The notes beneath the pieces were generated by a model that ran no database searches, had not been told where the DNA came from, and worked only from the letters and a program-made list of their open reading frames with translations. Positions 1 through 10,371 of a stretch of 64,000 bases of DNA are shown here, one piece after another; the stretch's first letter is position 1, and the number at the start of each line of letters is the position of its first letter. This DNA comes from Arabidopsis thaliana. Taxonomy: Eukaryota > Streptophyta > Magnoliopsida > Brassicales > Brassicaceae. The stretch spans positions 12,835,001-12,899,000 of the forward strand of contig NC_003075.7 of assembly GCF_000001735.4 (NCBI RefSeq), in the 5' to 3' direction. Position numbers and translations under genes: made by a program.

Positions 1-24
1 TCATTTTTTCTTTGGTACTCTCAG

Positions 25-449
25 TTGCAAGAGGAGCTGCGGCGTGAAAAGGAGCGTAGGAAGGCACTTGAAGTTGAGGTAAGGTCTTACTTTCTGACAT
101 TTTAAATCTCTACAGCTTCTTTGCAAGCCTGATGGATTCCTGGTTAATTTAGGTTCAATTATCAAGACAAAAAATAGAAGAAATGAAGAAAGAGCAAGAG
201 AATCTGATTGAGATATTCTCAGAGGAAAGAGACCGACGTGATGGGGAGGAAGAAGTTTTGAGAAATAAGCTAGAGGTTCCTCATTCATTAAACTAACCTT
301 TCTCCTTTGACTCGTCTGATTATCATTTGAAGGCTTACCTTAAATAAAACTAAAACATTTCATTGCAGGAAGCGTCGAACACGATCGATGATCTGTTGAA
401 TAAGATAAAAAAGATGGAGGGATCTAAAGTCCCGAGCTGGAGACATTAA
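25..449 (+). CDS. MORC7: MORC-family GHKL ATPase, C-terminal end (partial)
   Basis: Three last coding exons of a gene that starts upstream of the window: 25-78, 153-275 and 369-449, each joined in frame by clean GT-AG introns and ending at TAA 447-449. The encoded tail is strongly charged and heptad-like (starts LQEELRREKERRKALEVE, ends SKVPSWRH), which fits the C-terminal coiled coil of plant MORC proteins. MORC ATPases compact chromatin and support transposon silencing and RNA-directed DNA methylation in the nucleus; the coiled coil mediates dimerisation. The ATPase domain itself is outside the window, so identity rests on the tail and on the neighbours (AT4G24970 lies next to TPD1). Another coiled-coil protein cannot be excluded from this piece alone. 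Confidence 0.75.
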
Positions 450-2318
450 ACATAGAGCTTGCATATATTTGGAGGTTAGATTACAAGACGAGATTCCATG
501 TGTAACCTAATTGATTAATAAGGCATCTCTATTTATTTGTGACTCGACCTGATCTGATCCGGGTGGGATACAACATGTTGTAGATTAGTGTTATTGATAG
601 GAAATTTGTAACATCTCTAAATGTTTTTGACCTATGATTGTTTTTTTTCCTTACAAACTTATACCATTCCCATAGCCTTAGCATCTGCCATTGCAGTAAC
701 ATTAACGATTTCCATGTGAAAAACAACCAATTTTAGCAATAATTTGGGTTGACTTTGTCGAGATCTTGGCTCAATTATATATATTCATACCATTACTATA
801 TAAGAACTGATGTCTTGTTTATTTGATGTCAGACGCCTGAGAGGTTTCAAAGTTTTTAAAAAAAAAAATTTTTAAAGAGAAGCGTGTGTGGCTTTAAATA
901 AGGTCAACTAGGAAATGGGAATCATTCAACAAGAAGAAAAATGACAAAATGAAATATGAATGAAGAGGAGGAGGGGGTCGAGAAAGGTTGAGAGAAGCAG
1001 ACCAAAGCTCTGCAAAACTCTGTTTTATTAATGACACATTGTGCTCTGTCTGTCAAAAGCAATGCCTTCTTTCTAGTGCATTTATTGCCCATTCCCAAAC
1101 AAAATATACAAATAAGTGTAAGGATGCATGATATAGTTTAAAAAACTATTTGAAATGCTCACATTCTTTTTGAACTTCTCTTTTAAATTTGCAAAAAAAA
1201 ATTATATTTTTTTGTTCCAAAAACTGCAAGCAAATGTTGATACGAACGAGCCAACTTGTCATTTTATGACCTTGTTTTATCTCTGCCAGTCAAATAACTC
1301 TTTCCGTTTTCGCTTTTTTGGCTTACTTCTTACTCTGTTGGTTTGCCTTTTGTTTGGCCTTACTTTCGTTTATAGGAATCGAATTTCAATGTTTTATCTT
1401 TCCTGTCGAAATTAAATTGGTCTTTCTAATAAATCTCATTTTTTTCTTTTTCAAAGATTTGTTTATTTAGTGAACAAATTCTTAAGAGAGTTTTTTTCCC
1501 CAAGCAATTGAAAATGAATCATGTAATGTTGATTTTTTTGGTGCAAGTTTATATAGTTTGCTAGAAATTTGGCCTTCATACGATATTTGAACATTTTGAT
1601 ATAAGATTTCTATCAGAAGACAGAAGCTACACGATTGATTCAGCCAGAGAAAACAAAAGTTGAACCGAACGATTAAACCCACACACAAAAAAAAACAAAT
1701 AGAATAAGAATGAAGGAGAAGGAATATAAAAATGGGTACAAGAAAAAACATCATCGTCGCAATCATAAATGCAATTGAAGGCGCGTGGAAAAGAGACTCG
1801 TGTGCTTCTGATACTCCCACGTGAGGATGTGACAATTTAATATTACGAATTCAATAATTACCCAATCTTTCTTAATCTGTTAATTTATCTAAGCCAATCA
1901 TTCATTCCTTTCACACCCGCCACGGTGTCAATCCAAATTTTTTAGAATCACCAAATTACACCTTTACCCTTATATTGTTTTTAATTTGTTTCCGAATTTT
2001 ACCAACTGTTTCAATAAAACGTACCAACCCATTTCTGGTTGGATACAAGCGGGATTCATTCCTATATAACATTTTTAACGGTATCATTCAATCATACCGG
2101 TCCAATTTATTTCTATCATGCTATCTATATAACATTTTCTTACAAAATGTCTTTCTCTATACCTTTTCACATTCGAAACTTCAAAAGTTAATGTGTCAAT
2201 TTAATTACGCATAACTCGAAAAATGCATTTTAAAACAATTAAAATTAAATTTATCTTAATTTGACGTTATAAAAAAATATTGAATATATTTCCGAGAAAT
2301 AATAATAAGAGAAAGGAC
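450..2318. other. Intergenic spacer between MORC7 and TPD1
   Basis: AT-rich spacer with no supportable gene. The first 200-300 bases are probably the 3' UTR of the upstream gene. Short ORFs on either strand are low complexity, with no start context and no recognisable domain. The right part serves as the TPD1 promoter. Confidence 0.6.
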
Positions 2319-2326
2319 TATAAATA
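2319..2326 (+). promoter_or_regulatory. Probable TATA box of TPD1
   Basis: TATAAATA lies in a promoter-like position about 25-35 bases before a CT-rich leader (2360-2400, typical of plant 5' UTRs). The leader exon ends at a good donor (AAAG then GTGAGA at 2459) and is joined to an acceptor at 3125, so the TPD1 5' UTR carries a 667-base intron (2459-3125). Confidence 0.5.
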
Positions 2327-3219
2327 CGTCTCTAGTGTGTAATGTGTAACACAGACGAGAGTCCTCAAATCCATTTTCTCTCTCTATCTCTCTTTATCCC
2401 TTCGTCTTCTTCCTCGGCGACACCACTTGCAGGCGCTAACTCGACGAAGAAGGAAAAGGTGAGAGAAACTCTCTGAAAACTGTACGGATTTAAACGTATA
2501 TATGTGTGTATGTATACGAATCTGATGGTTTAGTTTTCTGGATTTTTCTCCATTCTCTGTTGATTCTACTTTTTTTGTTTGTTTGTTTGCTTTGTTTCTC
2601 TGTGTTTCACGCTGCACTACGCTCCAGCTTTCTCTTTGTTTTTCAGAACCAGATTGCTTTTTTCCATGAAACTCGATCGAGATTTCTTACTTTTTCCTAT
2701 TTTTAGTCGCTTTATGATACGATTCATCTGTCGCCTGATTCGCTTCATCTCCTTGGTTTGATTTTAGATTTTCAATTTCTTCTGTTTTTGGTTACGTTTG
2801 TGTTCGCTGTGATGAAGTTTTCCCTGAAACTTGTTAAAAGCGATAATGCATTTCGCCGTCGTTTTCTTCGATTTTAGGTTTAAGCTTCTCTCTCTCTCTT
2901 TCACTGTACATTGCGCAACAGATTTTTGATTTTGGTCAAAGTTTTTCAAAATTTCTGCAGTAGATTCCTTATATTTCAAATCAGAGAAGCGAGTGATGTT
3001 AGGAGCCGCTTAAATCTGGATTTTCCTCTGTTTTATACTGTTCATTGATATGATGGATGCAAGACAAGTCGTGTGATAAGATACTCATAAAGTTTTTTTC
3101 GTTCTCTTTCCTCTGGTTTTTACAGATTTTCCGGTGTTAGTCACATCGACGCAGAAGGAACAGAGAAGAAGACGAGAGTCAGCTTCATTATCAACTTTAG
3201 TTCTTCGACGTCTACGCAC

Positions 3220-4619
3220 ATGAACCGACGGCGACTTTTGGTATCGGCGACACTGCTCTCGTATTTGCTCTACGGCATGGCTCTCGTCTCCGTTGAAGCC
3301 TCCGGTGGTACGAAATTCCTTAAATTAAACGTAGATTCACTTGTTTCTTAAACACTCTGTTATGCTTAGGTTAAACTTAGATTCCTTAACCAAATGTTAT
3401 CTTCTGAGTGTTAATGGTGGAAAATCTCGTGGTTATAGGTGAAAAGCTTAGAGATAATCTGGATTTGACTAAAACGACGACGTCGTCACCGAGCATATCA
3501 CATCGGAAAATGCTGCTTCTCTCTCCTGGTACTGGTAAGGGGATTTTGATTTTTTTAGACTCCAGTTTTACATTTTACCAAATCGGTGATTGATTCTCTA
3601 TTGTGTTGATTTTGTTAAATTTGTCTTGGTTCCTCCATTTTCGTTAAGAACCTCGTGAAATGGTGAATTGTTGTTTTGTTTGTTTGTTTGCATCAGAACT
3701 TCTCTCTCTGTGGTCTCTCTGTGAATGCACAACTTCCTGATGCGTTTCGTCCTTTTTGTTTTCACAGCGTCGTCAGTCTTTTGCACGTCTGTGTTTTCTT
3801 GCCCCTGCTTTTGTTTCTTTGTTCGTTATACTTTTGTGGACCCACTTAAGAGCCTCATGACTTATCTTAAGAGTAAAAACAAATAACATCATCTTAAGAT
3901 TGTGTGTTTTCAAACGTCGAATTTTACCTTCTGTTGAATCTCTTTCTTCTTATTATGTGTATGAATTAGTAATATATAAATAATTAAAATTAGGAAGATT
4001 TAGTTTTGATGACTTGTTGACTATTTACTGGAGAATGCATACATCTGTATAGCAATGCTTAAACAGCTCCCTACTTCATCCAGCTGTCAAATTAATACTA
4101 GTATTCTCTTTTTTTCATTTTATACTCCAATATTTTTTTGGTTATTCCATTAAATTTTTACTAGAAAATGTAGTTAGAGAGAACGAGTCTTTAGCATATC
4201 CTCTTAGCAATGTAGCTACTAATATACTGAAATTCCTCTGTTTTGATTGTGTGTGTGATTGTTTATATAAAGGAAAAACAGAAAGGAGTGTAGAGCCGGA
4301 GAGAATTGGAGAAAAGTGCAAGAGTACGGACATAGTGGTGAACCAAGCAGTAACGGAACCAATGCCTAACGGAATACCAGGCTACATGGTAGAGATAACG
4401 AACCAGTGTATGTCTGGATGCATAATTTCGAGGATCCACATCAACTGCGGTTGGTTCAGCTCAGCTAAGTTGATAAACCCAAGAGTCTTCAAGCGTATTC
4501 ACTACGACGACTGTCTCGTCAACAACGGCAAGCCTTTGCCTTTTGGCTCCACTCTCTCTTTTCACTACGCCAACACTTTCCCTTACCATCTCTCTGTCGC
4601 CTTCGTGACATGTGCTTAG
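3220..4619 (+). CDS. TPD1: TPD1, secreted ligand that specifies tapetal cells
   Basis: Coding exons 3220-3307, 3439-3534 and 4273-4619 give 176 aa, the known TPD1 length. Residues 1-28 form a signal peptide ([20 protein letters not shown], then small residues). Exon 3 encodes the conserved cysteine-rich C-terminal domain ([33 protein letters not shown]). Family knowledge: TPD1 is a small secreted protein that binds the leucine-rich receptor kinase EMS1/EXS and makes anther cells become tapetum rather than extra microsporocytes. The start chosen is the first ATG after the spliced leader and opens directly into the signal peptide. Exon 3 together with about 350 bases of 3' flank has been copied to 10614-11366, and part of the flank again to 11376-11530. 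Confidence 0.95.
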
Positions 4620-5969
4620 GTCGTGGCTTTTTCTTTTAGTTTTTTTTGTTTAGGATGAGATAGTAGAAAGAAACAGAGGGAAATTAAGAGGGTCTTACTA
4701 GATACGGAAATATGAGATTAGTCGTATTCATACCATACCATCCACTTTTGTTTTTTGGTTCTCTTGGGATGTGAAACAGTGATAGATAAATGAATATATA
4801 TCCAAACTCTTTTTTCCCTCTCTGTTAAGCTTTTCTCAATACCTATTGTTGTAGCTGGAAATGGTCAAAACCCCCAGTCTCAGACCGTAGAACTGGCATA
4901 TTGGGTCATGGAGCCCTTAAGACCACTAAGAGAAATAACCTCGGAAGCAATCTTTGAATTTGAACATGGCTAAGACTTTATCTATAGGAAAAAAAAGAAG
5001 AAGATGAAATCCTGTTGATTGAAGAACGAGAATTTCATTCGGACCAGTTGCTTTAAGAATTTCTTACGCTTGGTATCCACATTTCGTTTAGTACGATCCG
5101 ATTGGTTTACTCATTTTTTAGATTAACCAATTATGGTTTGTTGTATGAGTTTGTACTTCCGTTTTCTCGTGTATCCCTTGGCTTGAATAATATACTGGAT
5201 GATATCATACAAATTTCAAAATAAAAACAAAAAGAAATTTAATATATTGTTGCGCTTTACATATTAGTATAAATTATTATTTTCGACACTTGTTCAATTT
5301 TATAGAATTGAACAGTGGATTGAAGAAATGATGTGGAATGATTTGATTTGTGTTAAAATGACAAATCTTATGTTATTTAAACATGACAATGGATGAATGG
5401 ATTAATAATTTGAAATAGACAATCAAATCTACTGTTATTGAAAACATTTTAAGTAGTGGATTTGAATTGATTGAGTGACTTTAGGTGAGATTTCTGGGAG
5501 TTTTTAAGTTAAAAATATAAATATCCAAATCTCATGGTTTTAAGTGAGATTTGAGAGAATATAAATATCAAAACTCATCAAACTTAAATCACTCTAAATT
5601 CATTACTATATTAGTATAGATACATGTTAAAAGATTTTCTCGTGTTATCGCGTGATGAAAATCTCTATCATTTTTTTTATCCTATGAAATTATGATATTT
5701 TAAAACCTACTATTACTTTGATCCAAAATTAGATTTTATACTTATATATTTTAATAAAAGTTGTTGAATAAAAAGTTTTTTTTTTAACTTTAATTTTTGA
5801 TTTACCAATTTAACTAATACAAATATATTATGATAATATTTTATGTTCGGAAACTAATTTAGTAGAGTGAATTAGTCGTTTGACAACATAGATACTTAGA
5901 TAGTAAAAGTTTAGTATAAAATCGTTGTTGGTGACCAAGAGAAATTTCATATTTAAAAAAATATTCACA
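4620..5969. other. Spacer: TPD1 3' flank, then AT-rich DNA
   Basis: 4620-4975 is TPD1 3' UTR and flank, the template of two duplicated copies further right. 5200-5900 is very AT-rich and contains a short perfect palindrome (TTCAATTTTATAGAATTGAA near 5293). A 30-base stretch at 5247-5277 recurs in diverged form at 6757-6785, another trace of local duplication. No gene seen. Confidence 0.6.
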
Positions 5970-6374
5970 ATGTGCCCATCGTCATTTCGCTTGATTTTAA
6001 GTGTTATATTAATCGCTTTTCTCTTTGTTGGTCTTTGCGAGGCTCATCGGCATATAAATGTGGATATCATCAATGATATTGGTCCAAATGTTCAATTGGG
6101 ACTACACTGCAAATCGAAGGGTAAAGATCTCGGACCTCAATCTTTAGCCCCTCATCAACACTGGGGATTTACTGCATCTCTTAATGTTTGGGAGACGACT
6201 CTGTTTTTTTGTCACTTTGTTTGGGAAAATCAGTCTAGATGGTTCGATATTCTTAAGGAAAAGAGAGATACAATTGTATGTAAATATCATCCCTGTGTTT
6301 GGAGTATTAGACCTAGTGGTCCATGTAGGTTAACGGATCATGAAAAATGTTACCCATGTAATGCTGATATTTGA
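5970..6374 (+). CDS. S1-type self-incompatibility-like secreted protein (copy 1)
   Basis: Single-exon gene of 134 aa, one of the plant S-protein homologue (SPH) family, small secreted cysteine-rich proteins related to the poppy stigma S determinant. Most Arabidopsis members have no known function. Residues 1-25 are a signal peptide ending GLCEAH; the mature part has the family's NIGPNVQLGLHC-like start (INDIGPNVQLGLHCKS), a central WENQS (potential N-glycosylation) and the IRPSGPC segment, with 7 cysteines after the signal peptide. An upstream in-frame ATG at 5925 was rejected: a TATA-like TATAAAA near 5914 would start transcription after it, and the two paralogues begin at the position equivalent to 5970. 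Probably AT4G24973. Confidence 0.85.
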   Translation: MCPSSFRLILSVILIAFLFVGLCEAHRHINVDIINDIGPNVQLGLHCKSKGKDLGPQSLAPHQHWGFTASLNVWETTLFFCHFVWENQSRWFDILKEKRDTIVCKYHPCVWSIRPSGPCRLTDHEKCYPCNADI

Positions 6375-6439
6375 ATGAAAACCTTTGTTACAAGATTTTA
6401 TTTCTATAGTTATAGAATAAAAAGTTCAATTTCCTTTTC

Positions 6440-6680
6440 ACTACGCCTGGTCAAGACTCTAGATAATTACCTTATCCAGTTTGCCGGGTTTGATACTACT
6501 ACCTTGCCCTGCAAGAAACATCATATGGATTTAAGGCAAACCAAACTTAGTAAAGACAAATTGTAATCTTTAGGTTTTACCTGGATAATCATATAGAAGG
6601 ACCAACAACATTAGCCCTCCTCTAAGAATATCTTCATCATGTCTGTGAATCTTATTGGAGTGCAACAAGTTGGTCCAGGG
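6440..6680 (-). pseudogene. UMAMIT transporter fragment 1 (exon 5/exon 4 edge)
   Basis: Reads on the minus strand and aligns to the exon 5 start, intron and exon 4 end of the larger UMAMIT copy at 12470-12665: the stretches around TTTGCCGGGT..ACTACTACCTTG, CCTGCAAGAAACATCATAT and GCCCTCCTCT match with scattered changes. Too short and too diverged to code. A nearly parallel fragment follows the broken S1 copy at 10372-10520, so S1 gene plus this fragment were duplicated as one block. Confidence 0.65.
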
Positions 6681-6794
6681 CAACAAAATCAAATTGCCAC
6701 TCAAAAACGATATCATCATTGCTCTCTAAAAATTTGAAAAAAGAGTTTTATCTATTGTGTTTTACATGTTAGTATAAATTAATTCGGTCGTACA

Positions 6795-7532
6795 TTGGAC
6801 CCTTCTTTTGTGCCATCCACCCAACGATATAAACAGTTGTTGCAGAGAAATATCCATGTACAATGGAGAATGAGTTTCAATACAAATTGTATGACTGAGC
6901 CAAAACACTTCTTGATTCAATTCAACTTACCTCATAAAAAGACGCTAGCAGTGTTACATCACGATAATTTTTCCAGGCTTTATGGTCATTTCTCTCCCAT
7001 ATTAGTGCAGTGATCGTTGATCCAGTCGCCCTGATGCACTACTTATATGGATAAAAAGCCAAGCCAAACTAAGTAAAATTATTAAAGAAACATTATGATC
7101 TACAAGTTTTTTACCAGAAGAATAGCATAGAAGCTCCAACTCAAGCAGCTGGACACAAGCACTAGCCCTCCTCTTAGGATGTCTTCATCATGCTTGTGAA
7201 TCTTCTTGGCGTGCAGTGACCTGGTCTACGGCAACTGAATCACTTGGTAGTCATTTGAGGTCTTGTATTCCTATAGTTTTGAAGTTATTACGAGCGCAAG
7301 AAACAAAACAAAATAAAAAAAAAACATAGAAACAAACAATAAGGTATGGTAGTCGTACCTTTCAAATACAAGAGAAAGGGATGATAGTATTGTAGCTGCG
7401 ATAACTAGACGCTCAGCAAACAAGATTCTCGGAGAAATCTCCGTTATCTAGAACATATTTTGCAATGATTGACATTATCGATAAGCCAATCTGAACTGAA
7501 ACAACGGTAACTACCAATAGGACGTTATCCAT
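6795..7532 (-). pseudogene. Truncated UMAMIT (nodulin MtN21) transporter relic
   Basis: A second, shorter relative of the UMAMIT copy at 11929-13435. On the minus strand 7532 opens with ATGGATAACGTC and continues as an EamA-like first transmembrane exon to a donor near 7358. The next matching pieces are the exon 2 acceptor region (7236-7260), then the 3' part of exon 4 (about 7100-7235), exon 5 (about 6940-7060) and exon 6 (about 6795-6860). Roughly 440 bases corresponding to exon 3 and most of exon 4 are missing, and frames are broken in several exons. It retains the start codon that the larger copy has lost, so the two decayed independently. Confidence 0.7.
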
Positions 7533-7820
7533 GGCGTCTTCTTAAAAAAAAAGTTATAACAAACATGAGCAAACAATAAACAAAACATAAGCAAAATATA
7601 AGTACATATAATACTTTTTTTTTTTTACTTTTTAAGTTTATGTTGGCATTTATAAGTTGCTAGATTATGACTTGTGTCATATAGCATGTGTTGTTTCTAA
7701 GTCAAATGAATACATTTGATAACAGCAACATCAACAAAAAAAAGGGAAAATATATACCCAAGAGTAAAGAATCTTTGCATATCTTTGACTATCTTAATCA
7801 TTCACAAAAATGTAACTGAG

Positions 7821-7828
7821 TATAAAAA
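7821..7828 (+). promoter_or_regulatory. TATA box of S1-like copy 2
   Basis: TATAAAAA 68 bases before the start codon at 7889, inside a roughly 250-base promoter segment (about 7620-7850) that is repeated before copy 3 with very few changes. Confidence 0.6.
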
Positions 7829-7888
7829 GATGGGATGCGCAAACTTTAAGTTCATATTCATAATTATTATCAAAAAATAATATTCAAA

Positions 7889-8287
7889 ATGAGTGGCTCT
7901 TTGGCATTTCACATCATAATGAGTGTCACATTCATGGTTTTTTTCTTTGGTGGTCTATGCGAGGCTCGTGGGGTAAACGTGGATCTCATCAATGATATTG
8001 GTCCAAATGTTCAATTAGGACTACACTGCAAATCGAAGAACAAAGATCTCGGATCACAATCTTTAGTCTCTGATCAACACTGGGGGTTTAGAGCATCTCT
8101 TGGTTTTTGGACCGTGACTCTTTTTTTTTGTCATTTTGAATGGGAAAACCAATCCAAATGGTTTGATATTTTTGTTGAAGACAGAGATTTAACATGTGGT
8201 GATCATTGTGTTTGGAGTATAAGACCTAGTGGTCCATGTAGACTAACGGGTCGAGAAAAATGTTTCCCATGGAATAATAAGTATTGA
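7889..8287 (+). CDS. S1-type self-incompatibility-like secreted protein (copy 2)
   Basis: Single exon, 132 aa. Signal peptide 1-26 (MSGSLAFHIIMSVTFMVFFF then GGLCEA), followed by the same mature domain as its neighbours: VDLINDIGPNVQLGLHCKSK, FFCHFEWENQSKWFDIF, CVWSIRPSGPCRLTGREKCF. It differs from copies 1 and 3 by a shorter cysteine loop (LTCGDHC in place of CAEHPC-like sequence), losing the proline between the last cysteines. Coding and promoter DNA are close to copy 3, so these two are the youngest pair of the array. Family members are secreted to the apoplast; receptor and role are unknown. Probably AT4G24974. Confidence 0.87.
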   Translation: MSGSLAFHIIMSVTFMVFFFGGLCEARGVNVDLINDIGPNVQLGLHCKSKNKDLGSQSLVSDQHWGFRASLGFWTVTLFFCHFEWENQSKWFDIFVEDRDLTCGDHCVWSIRPSGPCRLTGREKCFPWNNKY

Positions 8288-8725
8288 AACGTTGTATTAA
8301 AATTTTCATTTTGATAATCTAAAAAAATAAGAAAAGTATACGCTTATAGTATTCGTTTATCTTCAACTATTTATTTCTAGTATGATAGAAATATTTTCAT
8401 TGAACCTAATATTTTCGAAAATTCTCGGTTGTTGACCTACCTAATTCTGAAAGTAATTGCTCCCTTGTAGAGGACTCTCGTAGATTTCCATCTTTTTTTT
8501 TAATGTATATAAGTACATACCATTGTTTTGATTTTTTTAGTTTATCTTGGCATTTATAAGTTGCTAGATTATGACTTGTGTCATACAACATGTGTTGTTT
8601 CTAAGACAAATGAATACATTTGGTAACAACAACATCAAAATAAAAAAACGGAAAATATCTACCCAAGAGTAAAGAATCTTTGCATATCTTTGACTATCTT
8701 AATTATTCGCAAAAATGTAACTGAG

Positions 8726-8733
8726 TATAAAAA
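8726..8733 (+). promoter_or_regulatory. TATA box of S1-like copy 3
   Basis: TATAAAAA 76 bases before the start at 8802, in the second copy of the shared promoter (about 8520-8760). Confidence 0.6.
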
Positions 8734-8801
8734 GATGGGATGCTAAACCTTTAAGTTCTTAAACAAAATATCCATAGTTATTATAAAAAAAAAAAATCGA
8801 A

Positions 8802-9209
8802 ATGAATGGCTCTTCAGCGTTTCACATAATATTGAGTGTTACATTCATGGTTTTTCTCTTTGGTGGTCTCTGCGAGGCTGGTGTTGTGGTAAACGTGGAT
8901 ATCATCAATGATATTGGTCCAAATGTTCAACTGGGACTACACTGCAAATCGAAGGACAAAGATCTCGGACCACAATCTTTAGCCCCTCAACAACACTGGG
9001 GGTTTAGAAAAACACTTGATTTTTGGGGCGTGACTCTGTTTTTTTGTCATTTTGAATGGGAAAACCAATCCAAATGGTTTGATATTCTTGTTGCTGGGAG
9101 AGATAGAAATACATGTGCTGAACATCCGTGTGTTTGGAGTATAAGACCTAGTGGTCCATGTAGACTAACGGGTAAAGAAAAATGTTTCCCATGGAATGAT
9201 CAGTATTGA
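8802..9209 (+). CDS. S1-type self-incompatibility-like secreted protein (copy 3)
   Basis: Single exon, 135 aa, same architecture as copies 1 and 2: signal peptide 1-26 ending GGLCEAG, then VDIINDIGPNVQLGLHCKSK, WENQSKWFDILVAGRD, EHPCVWSIRPSGPCRLTG and a C-terminal KCFPWNDQY. The NQS sequon is kept in all three copies. No membrane segment besides the signal peptide. The stop TGA is followed by the same 3' sequence as copy 2 for a short distance before similarity is lost at an AT-rich Helitron-like block. Probably AT4G24975. Confidence 0.87.
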   Translation: MNGSSAFHIILSVTFMVFLFGGLCEAGVVVNVDIINDIGPNVQLGLHCKSKDKDLGPQSLAPQQHWGFRKTLDFWGVTLFFCHFEWENQSKWFDILVAGRDRNTCAEHPCVWSIRPSGPCRLTGKEKCFPWNDQY

Positions 9210-9284
9210 AACGTTGTATTAAATTTTTCACATTGATGATAAAAAAAAAATATGAAGAGTATTATTTTTCTTTGTTTTTCTTTA

Positions 9285-10056
9285 CTATATACTAGATAAG
9301 GCCCCCCTATATTTAGGCGGGTGTAAGATATAACTGTAATTTTTTATCGATAATATTTAAATTTTAAATAGTAAAATAATAATCTATACATTGTTCTTGA
9401 TATATAATTTTGAATAGTAAAATAGTAGTCTTATGCATTTTATTTTATTATATCCATTCAATCTTATTGATGATATTTGAAGTCTAAATAGTAATCTACA
9501 CACTTTTTTATATTATAATTTAGTATTTAGAAGAAAAGAACAAATTTTTATCTTACATATTCAATTTTGTATACAATTTAACTATCTATTTCATAAAAAA
9601 CTCGATTTTAATTTTACACACTTCATCTCACTTGATAATGATTTCATGTCAAAATAATATATATATGAGATCAAATCTATATCTTAGTTAATATTAAAAA
9701 TTATTAACAATTAACAAAACATAGTGTTAATACCATACATATTAAAAATTTGACCAATAATATATATAAATATTTTTGGTTAATTTTCCTTTTGGTTAAG
9801 AAAAACAAAATGTAATATTTTTTAGATATAGACATATGAATTAGTATATGTTAATAATGATTTATTTTTTAGTTTTCTATTTCTTTAAGAAGAAAAAAGT
9901 TAATTGACTTCTTTTTTAGTATTTCTATTTCTTTAAGAAGAAAAAAGTTAATTATTTTGTTACACGTGTCAACATCTGATCGATAGACTTGACACATGAC
10001 ATAATCCTATGAGTTAGTAATTTTAAAAACCATACTTTATATAATAAGATATGTAA
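9285..10056. mobile_element. Helitron/ATREP-like non-autonomous DNA element (tentative)
   Basis: AT-rich, non-coding block. The left edge (TACTATATACTAGATAAGGC then CCCC) resembles the 5' start of Arabidopsis ATREP/Helitron elements, and the right part (GACACATGACATAATCCTAT followed by ACTTTATATAATAAGAT) resembles their other side. No terminal inverted repeats or target duplication are visible, as expected for Helitrons. It contains an internal direct repeat of about 30 bases (TTCTTTAAGAAGAAAAAAGT at about 9880 and 9930). Family assignment is from memory of consensus motifs and could be wrong. Confidence 0.4.
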
Positions 10057-10094
10057 ATGTTTCATTTTAAAATATCTACTCCCAGAATTACATA

Positions 10095-10187
10095 ATGTCT
10101 CTGTTCGGGAGTACGTCGCCTTCATCCATCACTACTCTTCATGTCTGTCTGATAGGAACCGCAACTCCATCCTCTACCCTTGTATGA
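10095..10187 (+). other. Small duplicated ORF block, copy A
   Basis: A 30-codon ORF (begins MSLFGSTSPSSITTL, stop TGA 10185-10187) whose sequence matches the 32-codon ORF at 14428-14526 over about 85 bases with both frames open. Here it runs straight into the broken S1 copy. Origin unknown; possibly a leader or first-exon fragment of a lost gene. Confidence 0.4.
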
Positions 10188-10338
10188 GGAAATCAGTCTA
10201 GATGGTTCGATATTCTTAGGAAAGAGAGATACAATTGTATGTAAACATCATCACCCGTGTGTTTGGAGTATAAGACCTAGTGGTCCATGTAGATTAACGG
10301 GTCAAGAAAAATGTTACCCATGGAATGTTGATATTTGA
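10186..10338 (+). pseudogene. S1-type protein gene, 5'-truncated copy
   Basis: Matches the last third of S1-like copy 1 (from GAAAATCAGTCTAGATGG at 6224) at near identity, with IRPSGPC and KCYPWN recognisable and a TGA at 10336-10338. The signal peptide and first two thirds are absent, and one base is missing in the run corresponding to AAGGAAAAGAGAG of copy 1, so the frame breaks. Not functional as a secreted S1 protein. It is followed by a UMAMIT fragment exactly as copy 1 is, showing block duplication. Confidence 0.8.
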
Positions 10339-10371
10339 ATACCTTTGTTACAAGATTTCATTTTTATAATT

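Noticed and set aside
5925-5969. Longer N-terminus for the first S1-type protein
   Set aside because: The extra 15 residues would precede a good signal peptide, are absent from both paralogues, and the likely TATA box places transcription start downstream of this ATG.
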